Source: Smittia aterrima
Taxonomy: Eukaryota; Arthropoda; Insecta; Diptera; Chironomidae
DNA length: 64,000 bases
Assembly: GCA_033063855.1 (NCBI GenBank)
Contig: CP093829.1
Span: 15,221,537-15,285,536 of the forward strand
Direction: 5' to 3'
The notes under the pieces were generated by a model. The model was not told the DNA's origin. It worked only from the letters and a program-made list of their open reading frames with translations, and did not search any database. The first letter of the stretch is position 1, and every line of letters starts with the position of its first letter. A program made the translations under genes and the position numbers. Below, piece after piece: positions 63,498-64,000 of the stretch.

Positions 63498-64000
63498 ATG
63501 AAGTTAAAATCAACAGAAAGCACCATTCGAGCTTTCGTAAAATTTACCAATACGTCTGATAGGAATGTCGAGGTTCTTTGGATAAACTTTCGAGGCGTCG
63601 CGATCCACTACACAACATTATCTCCTAAACAGAGTAACACGGTAAGGAGTCGTTACTGTTGCTTGTCGTGCAGTGTGAAAGAACTTATTTAATTCCAGAT
63701 TAACACATTCTGTACTCATCCATGGATATTCAATTGCGCTGATACTGGTCAGAGATTACAAGTCAACCACAAAGTCGTTTTTCTAGCAGATCCTTGGTAC
63801 AAATATGTGATTAAATCCGATAACGGAGTGGTTTCCGTCGGCCGACAAGAAGCTGTAATTCACTTCCCTCTGAAGACACTTCGTGATGCTTCTCTTTGGA
63901 GGATAGTCCATCTTGTAGAATCCAAGAATGATATTAACCAATTAGAAATACCTAATACACTAAAATCTGATTTACTTCAAGTTTGCGATAGAACGAAGAG
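63498..64000 (+). CDS. Vhl: VHL, von Hippel-Lindau tumour suppressor homologue (3' end beyond window)
   Basis: Exon 1 is 63498-63641 (48 codons, phase 0). Exon 2 starts at 63699 and runs off the window at 64000. The product opens MKLKSTESTIRAFVKFTN and shows the beta domain: VLWINFRG, then HYTTLSP, where the Tyr matches the hydroxyproline-site Tyr98 of human VHL, and INTFCTHPWIF, matching INTYVGHLWLF. The alpha domain begins around FPLKTLRDASLWRIVHLVE, the Elongin C binding helix; human Cys162 appears as Ser. VHL is the substrate receptor of a Cullin-2/Elongin ubiquitin ligase that destroys hydroxylated HIF-alpha; fly VHL also acts in tracheal and epithelial organisation. The protein seems to lack the acidic N-terminal repeat region of human VHL, as in other invertebrates. 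Confidence 0.93.

Overview
The window is nuclear DNA from an invertebrate animal, most likely an insect and probably a nematoceran fly (midge-like). The basis is: AT-rich sequence; many GT-AG introns of about 53-65 bp; TATA plus TCAGT-type initiator promoters typical of arthropods; and genes whose best remembered relatives are insect proteins (Swim-like TINAG, Vps35, an RGK GTPase with a long N-terminal region, insect-type phospholipase B, Ly6, TRAPPC2L, VHL). The species call is inference. No bacterial operons, CRISPR arrays or organelle genes were seen.

Layout. Positions 1-7.5 kb hold no gene I can support. At 7.5-15.3 kb lies a repeat-rich accessory island: two intact genes and one broken copy of a small secreted-protein family (minus strand), a zinc-finger relic, a MITE-like element with TA flanks, tandem and dispersed repeats, and simple repeats. 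Positions 15.3-24.7 kb are a gene desert with one possible orphan exon. At 24.7-29.9 kb are two convergent, well-resolved genes: a secreted TINAG/Swim-like cathepsin-fold pseudo-protease (plus) and VPS35 of retromer (minus). At 32.05-33.15 kb is a decayed phospholipase B (GDSL) pseudogene. At 36.0-51.9 kb a large RGK (Rad/Gem/Kir) GTPase gene occupies the minus strand; 15 exons join in frame to give at least 1,050 residues, and the first coding exon was not found. Two plus-strand genes follow: a GPI-anchored Ly6-type protein (53.2-54.2 kb) and an unrecognised 365-residue protein with HPNG/HPDG motifs (54.5-56.0 kb). Positions 56-62.3 kb are another desert. The end holds a divergent pair 106 bp apart: TRAPPC2L (minus, complete) and VHL (plus, cut by the window edge).

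Functional links are loose. VPS35 and TRAPPC2L are housekeeping membrane-traffic genes, and in flies retromer and Swim both bear on Wingless, but nothing here shows co-regulation. The clearest unusual biology is the island at 7.5-15.3 kb, where a signal-peptide exon is identical between two gene copies whose mature proteins have diverged widely. Exon joins were worked out by eye from splice sites, reading phase and remembered family alignments; no search was run.
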